NCBI GenBank assembly: GCA_041907145.1
Contig: JAYRHW010000208.1
Span: forward strand, 1 to 12,688
DNA: 12,688 nucleotides
Source of the DNA: JAFLCA01 sp041907145
Lineage (GTDB): Bacteria; Bdellovibrionota_C; UBA2361; JAFLCA01
Reading direction: 5' to 3'
Shown here piece after piece: positions 1 through 7,077 of the stretch (the first letter of the stretch is position 1; every line of letters starts with the position of its first letter). The position numbers were made by a program, and so were the translations under genes. The notes below the pieces were generated by a model, which searched no databases, had not been told where the DNA came from, and was given only the letters and a program-made list of their open reading frames with translations.

Positions 1-753
1 AAAGCGTCCTTGTGGAAGCTGCGGTGCCATCAACCGATTCATTTCAAAGAGCAGTTCGTGAGGAACCTCCTTCCCTGCTGCGCTCAATGCCAGCTTGGTC
101 ATGCTTCCGATGAGCGCGGCGCTTAGTCCATGGCCAGTAACGTCAGCCACCTGCAGGGTTAGCTTACCGCTCTTCTCTATAGCGATATGATACCAGTCAC
201 CACCGACTTCGGAGAGCGGTTGATATGAAACAGCAAGTGCGTACCTGGAATCCGAGGGTAAATGCTCAGGCAACAATCCTTCCTGAATTTCCCGGGCCTC
301 CTCCAACTCCTTGACGAACTTTGCGTTGAGATCACGCAGCGTGGCATTAACTTCAACAAGACTAGCGGTCCGCTCATCGCGTCCTGAGAATTTCGCAAGG
401 CGCAATTGCGTCGCTACGCGAGCAGCCAAATTGCCGATGGAATACGGGAGCTCAATCAGCTCGAACTTCTCCAAGTGCATGCGCTTGAGCTCCACCTTTT
501 CAAGCGGATCTCCGGTCACACAAACGATCGGTGCGCCCTTGGCGCTATCATAGCTGCGCAGAAACTCACAAAGCTGGACTGCCTGATGATCCTTACCCGA
601 TTCAATCAGTATTAAATCGAAAAGGTTTTTCTCGATGGCCTCGGTCATGGAGCCGGCCGGACCCGGTGTAATAACCTGGTAACCCAACTTCGAAAGAAAA
701 TTGCTGAGCTTCTGGTCTTCCGAGCCCAGGACTAAGAGTGTATCCGCAGACAT
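1..753 (-). CDS. Response-regulator-like SpoIIE (PP2C) serine phosphatase, 3' end outside window
   Basis: The N-terminal 251 residues are present and the C-terminus is cut by the window edge. Residues 1-120 have the receiver fold pattern, residues ~125-162 form a charged helical linker, and a SpoIIE/RsbU-type PP2C phosphatase domain follows. Visible phosphatase motifs are REIQEGLLP (154-162), EVGGDW with D186, and ADVTGHGLSAA with D204; the two Asp are the expected metal ligands. Such enzymes usually dephosphorylate anti-sigma-factor antagonists. The receiver is degenerate: the acidic pair is replaced by G10-S11, the phospho-acceptor position is E51, and the conserved Lys position is L102; only T80 is kept. 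It is therefore probably not phosphorylated in the usual way. The ATG has a good ribosome site (GGGGAG, 5-base spacer). About 100 residues of the catalytic domain should lie beyond the window. The SpoIIE assignment is firm; the partner is unknown. Confidence 0.9.
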   Translation of the reverse strand, partial: MSADTLLVLGSEDQKLSNFLSKLGYQVITPGPAGSMTEAIEKNLFDLILIESGKDHQAVQLCEFLRSYDSAKGAPIVCVTGDPLEKVELKRMHLEKFELIELPYSIGNLAARVATQLRLAKFSGRDERTASLVEVNATLRDLNAKFVKELEEAREIQEGLLPEHLPSDSRYALAVSYQPLSEVGGDWYHIAIEKSGKLTLQVADVTGHGLSAALIGSMTKLALSAAGKEVPHELLFEMNRLMAPQLPQGRF

Positions 754-1113
754 ATGTTCTCCCCGTTTAGGTACTGTCGGCTGGATATTCGAATCGATAG
801 AGTACTTCTGCGGGGTTGCGGAACGGAACGGATCTCGCTAGCTAGAATACTGGAATTACAGCTAAAATTGACCAGGCGTAGAACGAAGGGTAAGCGTTCA
901 CGATGTGTCGGAGGCTATGCAGGAACCGCGGCAGTTAAGGAACCCCTCAGGGGTGAATTTGCGGAGCAAATCCGGGGTGATAATACTAACCGGTCACAAA
1001 ATGATACCGTCCCCGATCAGGGAACGCCCACAAACGCCCAGCCAATGGCAATTCTTGGTTACCTATTTGATTTCAATCCCTCAATCGATACCCCCGTGAA
1101 CGGTTACGCACGA
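754..1113 (+). other. Structured leader/intergenic region between divergent genes
   Basis: This 360-base stretch separates the phosphatase from the rightward membrane-protein gene. It stays open in the frame of that gene, but the peptide is polar, lacks domain character, and its first ATG has no ribosome site and abuts the phosphatase start codon. I read it as non-coding. It holds three hairpins in a row: ACCCC/GGGGT with a 3-base loop (942-954), ATTTGC/GCAAAT with a 3-base loop (957-971), and a 4-bp CCGG pair starting at 972. No known riboswitch consensus was recognised. It must also carry the phosphatase promoter, which I could not place convincingly. Confidence 0.4.
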
Positions 1114-2370
1114 ATGACTCAGGATACAACCAAGAGCAACGACGAAATATTCAAAGTCGCCGCCGGCATGCTTTTTTCGGACCTCGCGTTTGCTGCTCTA
1201 GCTGTGCTTGCCCTTAGTCTACCCAGGCTTGCCTCCCTGGTATCGGATATCCCTCTCTCAGGCTCGCAGCTACCGGTGACAACTGTAACCCATATCATTG
1301 ATCTCGGCGCCCTCTGTTTGCTGTTTCAGCGCTGGCTGCGCCGCCTCTCAATGCCACAGCGATTTCATTTTTCCACGCCCTACCTTGTTAAGTCGGTAAT
1401 TCTCGGGCTCTTGATGTGGGCAGTCCCCAGCATTTTACTGTCGGCTCCACTCGATGCCACCATGGGTACCTTACTGGCGGTCGCAGCAGCAGTCCTTGGC
1501 GCCGCGGCGGTTATTTTATTTCGCTATGCGTTTATCCTGACAACGCTATTTATCCCCACTCCGTTCAAAAGGCAGCTCGAACTTGCCCGCCTGTACACCT
1601 CCCAAAATCCTTGGTTAGTCGGGAATATCCTGGCCACCCCGCTAGTGCTCGCCTGCCTCTATAGTGTCACCATGGAGGCCTTTTCCCCTGACGGGCGGCA
1701 TCAGATTGTCATCTTCCTTCAGGCATTGGCCGTTCCAATTTTCTGGATTTTGGCCTCCTATAACTTCGTAGCGGCTGCGCTCGTGGCACTGCCCGAAGCA
1801 CAGTGGCATACGCTATCTCTCGATCCCTATCGACAGGCTCGTCTCACCACGCTTGCAATGACCGCGCCGGAATTTTTCTCCTCTGCCCTTGCTCCGCGTA
1901 AGGCTCGCTGGCTTCTATTGGTCGCGCTCCTGGTAGGCTTAGGGACCTATCTAAGGTTGCTTGCTTTACCGCCTGCAGCTCAAATATCCCTGATGAACGC
2001 GAGTTCGCAGGGAACCAACCTCGAGCTCGTTCTAAGGTTGGAAGATAGTCAGTATCAAATGCGCGGACTCCGCCCGATATTCTTTGCCCTCGCAGGAGAG
2101 CATCATACGATCATTTCTCAGTTGCCCGAACGAGCGTGGATCGAGGAGGATCCTGCTATGGATGCGCGCTTTGGGATTACTCCGCGCACATCCGCTCTGC
2201 TCCATCTTCAATTCCGCACCAGCCGAAGCGAGGCCGATTTGCGAAGACTAGAGGACCTGTATCTTTGGTACAAGCAGGTGCGTATGGTGAAGATCCAGAT
2301 TGCTCCGCCAAATAGCCTACCTACGGTTAAGGGGCAGCAGCTGGGACTGGTAGACGCCAGTCCGGAGTAG
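1114..2370 (+). CDS. Seven-helix membrane protein of unknown function
   Basis: I do not recognise this 418-residue protein. Hydrophobic segments lie near residues 19-37, 56-73, 92-110, 117-147, 168-187, 197-226 and 265-285. A soluble C-terminal region of about 130 residues follows, mixed alpha/beta in appearance (for example NLELVLRLEDSQ and ALLHLQFRT). The arrangement resembles the RDD/Yip-type collections of membrane proteins with an extra-membrane tail, but no diagnostic motif supports a family name. The ATG at 1114 was chosen because the hydrophobic, protein-like sequence begins just after it; an in-frame GTG at 1096 and ATG at 1045 are alternatives, and none has a strong ribosome site. 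The 3' end overlaps the opposite-strand lipoprotein gene by 44 bases. The gene is probably real, given its long, well-organised hydrophobic pattern; its role is unknown. Confidence 0.75.
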   Translation: MTQDTTKSNDEIFKVAAGMLFSDLAFAALAVLALSLPRLASLVSDIPLSGSQLPVTTVTHIIDLGALCLLFQRWLRRLSMPQRFHFSTPYLVKSVILGLLMWAVPSILLSAPLDATMGTLLAVAAAVLGAAAVILFRYAFILTTLFIPTPFKRQLELARLYTSQNPWLVGNILATPLVLACLYSVTMEAFSPDGRHQIVIFLQALAVPIFWILASYNFVAAALVALPEAQWHTLSLDPYRQARLTTLAMTAPEFFSSALAPRKARWLLLVALLVGLGTYLRLLALPPAAQISLMNASSQGTNLELVLRLEDSQYQMRGLRPIFFALAGEHHTIISQLPERAWIEEDPAMDARFGITPRTSALLHLQFRTSRSEADLRRLEDLYLWYKQVRMVKIQIAPPNSLPTVKGQQLGLVDASPE

Positions 2371-2815
2371 TCTCGTTCCCGATTCTCACATAAAGAGTGT
2401 CGCGCGGCTTATCCGGCAAACCCTGATCGATGTAGAGCTCATAATAAGGAAGGTTTTTTATCGCAGGACCGGTCAGCACTTTACCGTCCAGGCTGTAGGT
2501 ACTGTCAGTATACTGCGAAGCCCAGTAGTCACCGTTAGGTCCTGTCTTGCGCTTCAATATCGATAGATCCTTGGTACACAGCAGACTCATGGCATACCAG
2601 CCCCTTTCGTCGCGGCGAAGCAAAATCTCGGCACGCGGGATCTGCATCTCGCTGTCCATGAGCTCAGTAAACTTTCCGAGGCGAATCTCACCGTAAGGTC
2701 GATCTCGAACGGCGGGTTCGCAGGCACAAAGCCATACTAAGGAAAGCAGAGTAGCGGACTTGATCAGCGCCGCTGCAATACCAATCGGAAGAACGTGTCG
2801 TGACGGATAATTCAC
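2327..2815 (-). CDS. Putative lipoprotein with degenerate Rieske-like domain
   Basis: The protein has about 162 residues. A hydrophobic N-terminus ends in WLCAC, a plausible lipobox, so it is likely a lipid-anchored envelope protein. The rest follows the Rieske ferredoxin layout: a leading strand region, then WYAMSLLCTKDLS, then YTDSTYSLDGKVLTGPA and LPYYEL. The last stretch matches the usual 'GSxYD-x-DGxVxxGPAxxPLxxY' ending of Rieske domains. The cluster-binding boxes are gone: CTHxGC reads CTKDLS, and CPCHGS reads SQYTDS. Only one of four [2Fe-2S] ligands (the first Cys) remains, so it should not bind a cluster. The GTG start at 2815 overlaps the upstream stop as GTGA, suggesting translational coupling; GTG at 2824 is an alternative. 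It probably lies in a unit with the preceding small gene and perhaps the lyase gene. The Rieske relation is inferred by eye. Confidence 0.7.
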   Translation of the reverse strand: MNYPSRHVLPIGIAAALIKSATLLSLVWLCACEPAVRDRPYGEIRLGKFTELMDSEMQIPRAEILLRRDERGWYAMSLLCTKDLSILKRKTGPNGDYWASQYTDSTYSLDGKVLTGPAIKNLPYYELYIDQGLPDKPRDTLYVRIGNETTPDWRLPVPAAAP

Positions 2816-3129
2816 TGCAGCCACGGAAGCTGGCTCTCGAGATTTTTCAGCACGTCCCTAAATTCCACGTTCGGAGGCGCAATCACGACCCCTCCGCCGA
2901 TCGCCTTCGCGACCCGATCAAACGCGAACTCCTGCTGAGCCTTTGACTCGGCTCCCGCGACGCGCTTTACCCGATCTGCGCCAAAAAGATCTAGATTACC
3001 CTCGAGAACTTCCCGGTCCCTCGTTACGATGGTCAATTTATGTCCGTTGATTGACAACGCGGCGGGCTTTTTCCCGGAATATGGAACGAAATAAGACGGC
3101 ATGAAAATACGATAATCACCCTTGGTCAA
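2812..3129 (-). CDS. Small hypothetical protein coupled to the Rieske-like lipoprotein
   Basis: I do not recognise this protein of about 105 residues. It has no signal peptide or membrane segment and looks like a small alpha/beta cytosolic protein: a strand-rich first half (LSINGHKLTIVTRDREVLEG), then a helical stretch (AESKAQQEFAFDRVAKAI), then GGGVVIAPPNVEF and a C-terminal helix. The start is uncertain. TTG at 3129 is the first available; ATG at 3102 is an alternative giving 96 residues, and neither has a well-spaced ribosome site. Its stop overlaps the GTG start of the next gene by four bases, which supports a real co-translated pair. It lies 57 bases downstream of the HMG-CoA lyase-like gene on the same strand, so all three may share a transcript. 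Confidence 0.65.
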   Translation of the reverse strand: MTKGDYRIFMPSYFVPYSGKKPAALSINGHKLTIVTRDREVLEGNLDLFGADRVKRVAGAESKAQQEFAFDRVAKAIGGGVVIAPPNVEFRDVLKNLESQLPWLQ

Positions 3130-3186
3130 GGTTTCAAGACTATAGATGACTTTCCTATTGGGATGAGGCCCTTAGTGCTCGCTATA

Positions 3187-4107
3187 CTAAGAACAGGATT
3201 TGTAATACTTGCCTGGCAGCGGGGCGCCCAAGACCTTCTCCGCAACTTTAGCGGCCTGTGCGTAAGCGTCTACATTGCAGCCCGTCTCGATCCCAAGCTC
3301 ACGGCAGAGGAAAACTACGTCTTCCGAACAAACATTGCCGGCCGCGCCCTTGGCAAAAGGGCATCCCCCCATTCCCCCGAGCGAAGAATCAAAGCAGTCT
3401 ATCCCCTCTTGCAATCCGGCGTAGACATTCGCCATGCCCGATCCCCGAGTATCATGGAGATGCAGGGAGAGCGCCAACGACGGGAATTTCTCCCGAACCG
3501 CCGCCACGAGTCTTTTGAGCATTTCCGGCGTGGCCCAGCCCATTGTATCGGCTAAACAAACCTCCTGAAGAAGCGCTCCGCAGTGCACGCTTGCCTGCAC
3601 ATAGCCGTCAATCACGTGCAGGACCTTTCCCTGGGGAATTGCACCTTCATAATTGCAGCCAAATGCGGTGGAGAGCATCAGTCCATGAAGTGTCTTACCT
3701 TTTGCTTTGAAGGCGGATATCCACTCCGGCACTGACTTTATTGAATCAGCCACAGTGGTATTTGCATTTTTCTTGAGAAAAGTTTCGCTAACGGCGCCGT
3801 ACAACCACGCCTCATTATCGAGCCGTTTTGTTTCCTCGGCACGTTCGAACCCCTTGGGATTGAGATAGAGCGCGGTGTACCGCACTCCCGGATGTCGTTT
3901 GAATTGCTTTACCACTTCCTCCGCATCCGCCATCTGCGGCACTCGATCCGCGCGCACCATCGCGGTGATCTCTATGTCCCTAACACCAGAATGCGAAAGC
4001 GCCTCGATTATTTCCAGCTTTCCAGAAGTCGGCACGACGCCAGTCCAGGTCTGAAGACCCTCACGCGGGCCCACCTCACGAATCCGAACTGCCTTTGGAA
4101 ATGACAT
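3187..4107 (-). CDS. Hydroxymethylglutaryl-CoA lyase family protein
   Basis: This 306-residue protein matches the DRE-TIM metallolyase fold of HMG-CoA lyase, which cleaves HMG-CoA to acetoacetate and acetyl-CoA at the end of leucine breakdown. Key motifs are EVGPREGLQ (11-19) with R15, HLHDT (216-220) carrying the two metal-binding His, GGMGGCPFAKGA with the mobile-loop C249, and GNVCSEDVV with N258. Length agrees with the family. The residue after the catalytic Arg is Glu (E16), where the human enzyme has metal-binding Asp. This E variant occurs in lyase-like bacterial members, so the exact substrate is less certain than the fold. The ATG at 4107 was chosen over an upstream in-frame start because GGAAA lies 7 bases before it and the conserved region begins right after. 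No other leucine-degradation gene is next to it. It diverges from the threonine dehydratase gene. Confidence 0.88.
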   Translation of the reverse strand: MSFPKAVRIREVGPREGLQTWTGVVPTSGKLEIIEALSHSGVRDIEITAMVRADRVPQMADAEEVVKQFKRHPGVRYTALYLNPKGFERAEETKRLDNEAWLYGAVSETFLKKNANTTVADSIKSVPEWISAFKAKGKTLHGLMLSTAFGCNYEGAIPQGKVLHVIDGYVQASVHCGALLQEVCLADTMGWATPEMLKRLVAAVREKFPSLALSLHLHDTRGSGMANVYAGLQEGIDCFDSSLGGMGGCPFAKGAAGNVCSEDVVFLCRELGIETGCNVDAYAQAAKVAEKVLGAPLPGKYYKSCS

Positions 4108-4232
4108 ATCTTGCTTTCCGCAAAATCGATCGACAATAGAAGCAGAATACACGAGCGCCGGACCGGGACATAGATGGATTGCTCGAATTATTCCAAGAGC
4201 TTACCATAGAGAACTGAGTATTGAGGAGAGCT

Positions 4233-5486
4233 ATGGCCGGGTTGTTTTCAAGCTGGAAGGACAAAAAAGGCTCCAACGACGGCGCAGTATCAGCCGAGGA
4301 CATCGTGGCGGCGCTCGCCCGAGTCCGAGCCGTCTTTCCCGCAACAGAACTCACTCCTTCACAGCGAATCAGTGAGCGCACGGGCCACGAAGTCTTGCTG
4401 AAATGGGAAAACCTGCTTCGCACCGGATCCTTCAAGGAGCGCGGCGCGGTGAACGTACTTACTCTCCTCAATGAGAAGCAACGCAGAGCGGGAGTATGCG
4501 CTGCAAGCCTTGGAAATCATGCACTTGCGCTAAGCTATCACGCCGCCCGCTTTGCGGTTCCTTGCACGATTGTGATGCCGACATCGGCTCCTCTCATCAA
4601 AGTGCAATCGACAAAGAATACAGGAGCGCGCACGATTCTCCATGGGCAAACATTCGTAGAAGCGTATCAATACGCGCAGCAGCTCGCGGAACAGGAAGGT
4701 TTACGTTTCGTTTCAGCATTCGATGATCCGGAGGTTATCGCAGGTCAGGGCACCTGCGGGTTGGAAATCTTGGAACAATGCAACGATTTCGATTCACTCA
4801 TAGTACCGATGGGCGGAGGCGGACTCATCTCGGGGATTGCGCTTGCAGTGAAGTCCCGGCGGCCCGAGGTTTTTATCTTGGGGGTACAGTCCGATTGGGT
4901 GACCAAAGGTCTTAAGGCCGGTGACGGGCAGCCGCAGCAGCTTATACCAGCAGTTTCAATTGCCGACGGGCTTGCCGTAAAGAGCCCCGGTAAGCTCACT
5001 GCTCCCTTGGTCGAAAAACTGGTGGATAAGCGAATCAGCGTCTCCGAGTCTCAGATCGCCGAGGGAATTATCGCCTTCCTTGAGCTGGAACGCAGCGTAG
5101 TGGAAGGCGCGGGCGCCGTGGGTTTACCAGCCCTTTTTGGCCGTCATCTCCCCTCCTCTTGCAAAAAGACTGTGGTGGTAATTTCAGGCAGTAATATCGA
5201 CATGAACATGCTGTCGCGTCTGATCGAACGCGACATGGGCGAGCGTGGACGGCTGCTTCGAATCGTGGTTTCGGTCCCTGACCGACCCGGCTCCTTGCAT
5301 ACCGTCACGGGCATCGTGGCTCGTGGCGGGGCAAATGTTCTGGAAGTTCTTCACGACCGCTCGTTCTCACACATCCCAGGAAACGTCGATATTAGCATGG
5401 TGCTGGAGGTCAAGGACCCCGAGCACAAGGCTCAGGTTCTACGCTCGCTCACTTCGGTAGGCATCGAAGTCCGCGAGCTAGTCTAA
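4233..5486 (+). CDS. Threonine ammonia-lyase (threonine dehydratase) with C-terminal ACT domain
   Basis: This PLP-dependent enzyme deaminates threonine to 2-oxobutanoate and ammonia, feeding isoleucine synthesis or threonine breakdown. It has 417 residues. The Schiff-base lysine is K68 in GSFKERGA. The substrate-loop motif is SLGNHA (92-97), AFDDPEVIAGQGT follows at 162-174, and the phosphate-binding tetraglycine loop is GGGGL (194-198). A single ACT domain (about 341-417) begins at LLRIVVSVPDRPGSL. This length and layout match the short, ACT-containing class of the TdcB/IlvA family, intermediate between catabolic TdcB (no ACT) and the long biosynthetic IlvA. The catalytic serine motif reads SLGNHA instead of the common SAGNHA, a mild variation. 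The ATG at 4233 has AGGAG four bases upstream; an earlier in-frame TTG is rejected. The stop overlaps the convergent membrane-protein gene by four bases. Whether it serves biosynthesis or catabolism cannot be told here. Confidence 0.93.
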   Translation: MAGLFSSWKDKKGSNDGAVSAEDIVAALARVRAVFPATELTPSQRISERTGHEVLLKWENLLRTGSFKERGAVNVLTLLNEKQRRAGVCAASLGNHALALSYHAARFAVPCTIVMPTSAPLIKVQSTKNTGARTILHGQTFVEAYQYAQQLAEQEGLRFVSAFDDPEVIAGQGTCGLEILEQCNDFDSLIVPMGGGGLISGIALAVKSRRPEVFILGVQSDWVTKGLKAGDGQPQQLIPAVSIADGLAVKSPGKLTAPLVEKLVDKRISVSESQIAEGIIAFLELERSVVEGAGAVGLPALFGRHLPSSCKKTVVVISGSNIDMNMLSRLIERDMGERGRLLRIVVSVPDRPGSLHTVTGIVARGGANVLEVLHDRSFSHIPGNVDISMVLEVKDPEHKAQVLRSLTSVGIEVRELV

Positions 5487-6934
5487 TCAGAGCTCTCGAT
5501 TACAACAGCGGTGTCGTCCCGATAGCGGATCTGCCAGCCAAATTCATCGGTAAGCTTTGACAAGTGCGGATAATCGGCGTGTAGCAGCATGCTCTGAATC
5601 CCGCGCTCTTTAAGTATTTCCTGCCAGCCCTCTTTAAGATTGAGGATTTTGAAATACTCTGACGTAAAAATTTCTCGATACGGCACAAGTCGGCTGTCAA
5701 TATAGACCGGAGGATCTCCTCGCAAGCGATATATCAAGAAACCGCCCCACTCGTAGGGATTGAACAAATTCCCCTTCGGCCGATGGCTGCTGAGCCATTC
5801 CGCCGCAGCGACAGGGTAGATACGACGCAAGGATGGGGAATTAAGCACAGGCCCGCGCAGGGTGACCTGCCACAAGCTAATAAGCGCGGCGCAAATGAGA
5901 CTGATCCCTAACAACCAGTGACGCTGCCGCGCTGTAAGATCCCATCCGCTCAGTAAGCGAGGCTCAGCGCGACTGCACCACGCGGCCAGAACCGGCAAAC
6001 CGAAAACGGCAAAGATTGCGATGTGTCGCCAGCTCAGCAGCGCCATACATAAAGTGAGGATAAAAACGCTTAGTTCGAGCAGGCTCGGACGGCATTTGCC
6101 CTTGATAGTTGCCAGCAAACCCAGGACCACAATCGCGTAGAACTCTGGCGTACGTTGCAGCGAAGGCGGCAGCCACTCATCGATGTGTGCACTGGCGCCA
6201 AGGACAAACGGATCATGCTCAAAGACGCTCAGTAATTGCGAAAACCCAAGAGGGTTCAGTCCACTCGCCAAGCCTGAGAGAGCAAGCCAGCCCGCGAGCC
6301 TGCAAGCCCGAGCTCGATGTTCGGGCACCTGAGGAAAGAGGAACGCAAAGCCGGCGAATACGGCCAACAGCAAAAGGCCGAAGACATATACCCCATGCAC
6401 ATTACTCCACAGCGCAAAAAGGAAAGGCAAGGCAAACGCCGGCCGCATATCTCCGCGCAGTGAAATTTGCACGATGCGAAAAATGGCTCCAAGCAAGCAA
6501 AGCGAGACAATTTGGGGCCGCAATATGAGGAGCGTCTTCGCAGAAAGCAGAAATGCCATCCCCGCTGCCAATGGCCAGAAACCTCGCGCCCCGAGGAGCC
6601 GAGCGTTCGATGCCGCCAGACAAGCCGCGGCGAAACTGATCAAAACGCCGAACAGCTCCAGATTGCTAAGGCTCAAGCTGGATGCAACTGAGGCGAAGAC
6701 CACATCACATAGCCAAGAATGAAAGTGCAGATCAGCGCCGCGTGCGGTGTATGAATATAGCTCAGGCGGAATGGTACGAAGCCGCACGATGTCCCAACCC
6801 ATAGCCAGGTGCCACCAGGTGTCAAAGGTGAACATGCGGTGATGCCAAAGCAACAGCAGCAGGCTGCAGCAAAGCAGCAGAACCTGCTCAAGCCCACGGG
6901 GCCACTCGATGGAGACTGGTCGTGTCTCATTCAT
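5483..6934 (-). CDS. GT-C-like multi-pass membrane protein
   Basis: This 483-residue protein is very hydrophobic, with roughly ten membrane segments between residues 16 and 360. A soluble C-terminal region of ~120 residues follows, containing WLSSHRPKGNLFNPYEWGGF and PPVYIDSRLVPY. After the first helix comes FTFDTWWHLAMG with D38, then HFHSWLCDVVFA. An acidic residue in the first extracytoplasmic loop is typical of GT-C glycosyltransferases (oligosaccharyltransferase, PMT and ArnT-like), which transfer sugars from polyprenyl-linked donors. The 'FNPYEWGGFLI...YIDSR' pattern is one I associate with uncharacterised membrane proteins of that general kind. No ribosome site is evident before the ATG. 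It converges with the threonine dehydratase gene and is not clearly in an operon. Membrane localisation is firm; glycosyltransferase activity is inference. Confidence 0.82.
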   Translation of the reverse strand: MNETRPVSIEWPRGLEQVLLLCCSLLLLLWHHRMFTFDTWWHLAMGWDIVRLRTIPPELYSYTARGADLHFHSWLCDVVFASVASSLSLSNLELFGVLISFAAACLAASNARLLGARGFWPLAAGMAFLLSAKTLLILRPQIVSLCLLGAIFRIVQISLRGDMRPAFALPFLFALWSNVHGVYVFGLLLLAVFAGFAFLFPQVPEHRARACRLAGWLALSGLASGLNPLGFSQLLSVFEHDPFVLGASAHIDEWLPPSLQRTPEFYAIVVLGLLATIKGKCRPSLLELSVFILTLCMALLSWRHIAIFAVFGLPVLAAWCSRAEPRLLSGWDLTARQRHWLLGISLICAALISLWQVTLRGPVLNSPSLRRIYPVAAAEWLSSHRPKGNLFNPYEWGGFLIYRLRGDPPVYIDSRLVPYREIFTSEYFKILNLKEGWQEILKERGIQSMLLHADYPHLSKLTDEFGWQIRYRDDTAVVIESSD

Positions 6935-7053
6935 TAGTTAGATCACACATCTAAAGCGCTTTTGCTCATAACATTAGCTATACCTTGGAGGGTCCCAAGT
7001 CCATCGTATAACTACCTAATAAGGTTGAGTTCTTGGACATTTTGTGATGACAT

Positions 7054-7077
7054 ATCCGGGTAATCCCGGATCTTTTT
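7054..7077 (+). terminator. Intrinsic terminator-like hairpin abutting an ATG
   Basis: A perfect 7-bp stem (ATCCGGG, loop TAAT, CCCGGAT) is followed by C and five T residues. The T run lies only on the plus strand, so it would end rightward transcripts. No rightward gene lies upstream until 2370, and the next ORF begins at the base directly after the T run. It may therefore be an attenuator of that ORF or the 3' end of a small RNA. A weak candidate promoter (TTGGAG 6985-6990, TATAAC 7007-7012, 16-base spacer) lies upstream. Confidence 0.6.

Noticed and set aside
754..1113. Extending the membrane-protein gene to the ATG at 754
   Set aside because: No ribosome site, a start codon abutting the divergent phosphatase start, and polar atypical peptide rich in predicted RNA hairpins; the protein-like sequence begins near 1114.
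4108..4152. Longer HMG-CoA lyase start upstream of 4107
   Set aside because: The internal ATG has a well-placed GGAAA and directly precedes the conserved strand, whereas the extra residues have no family counterpart.
6109..6722. Several rightward ORFs inside the GT-C-like gene
   Set aside because: They are Arg/Ala/Gln-rich mirror translations of a clear membrane protein and have no ribosome sites.
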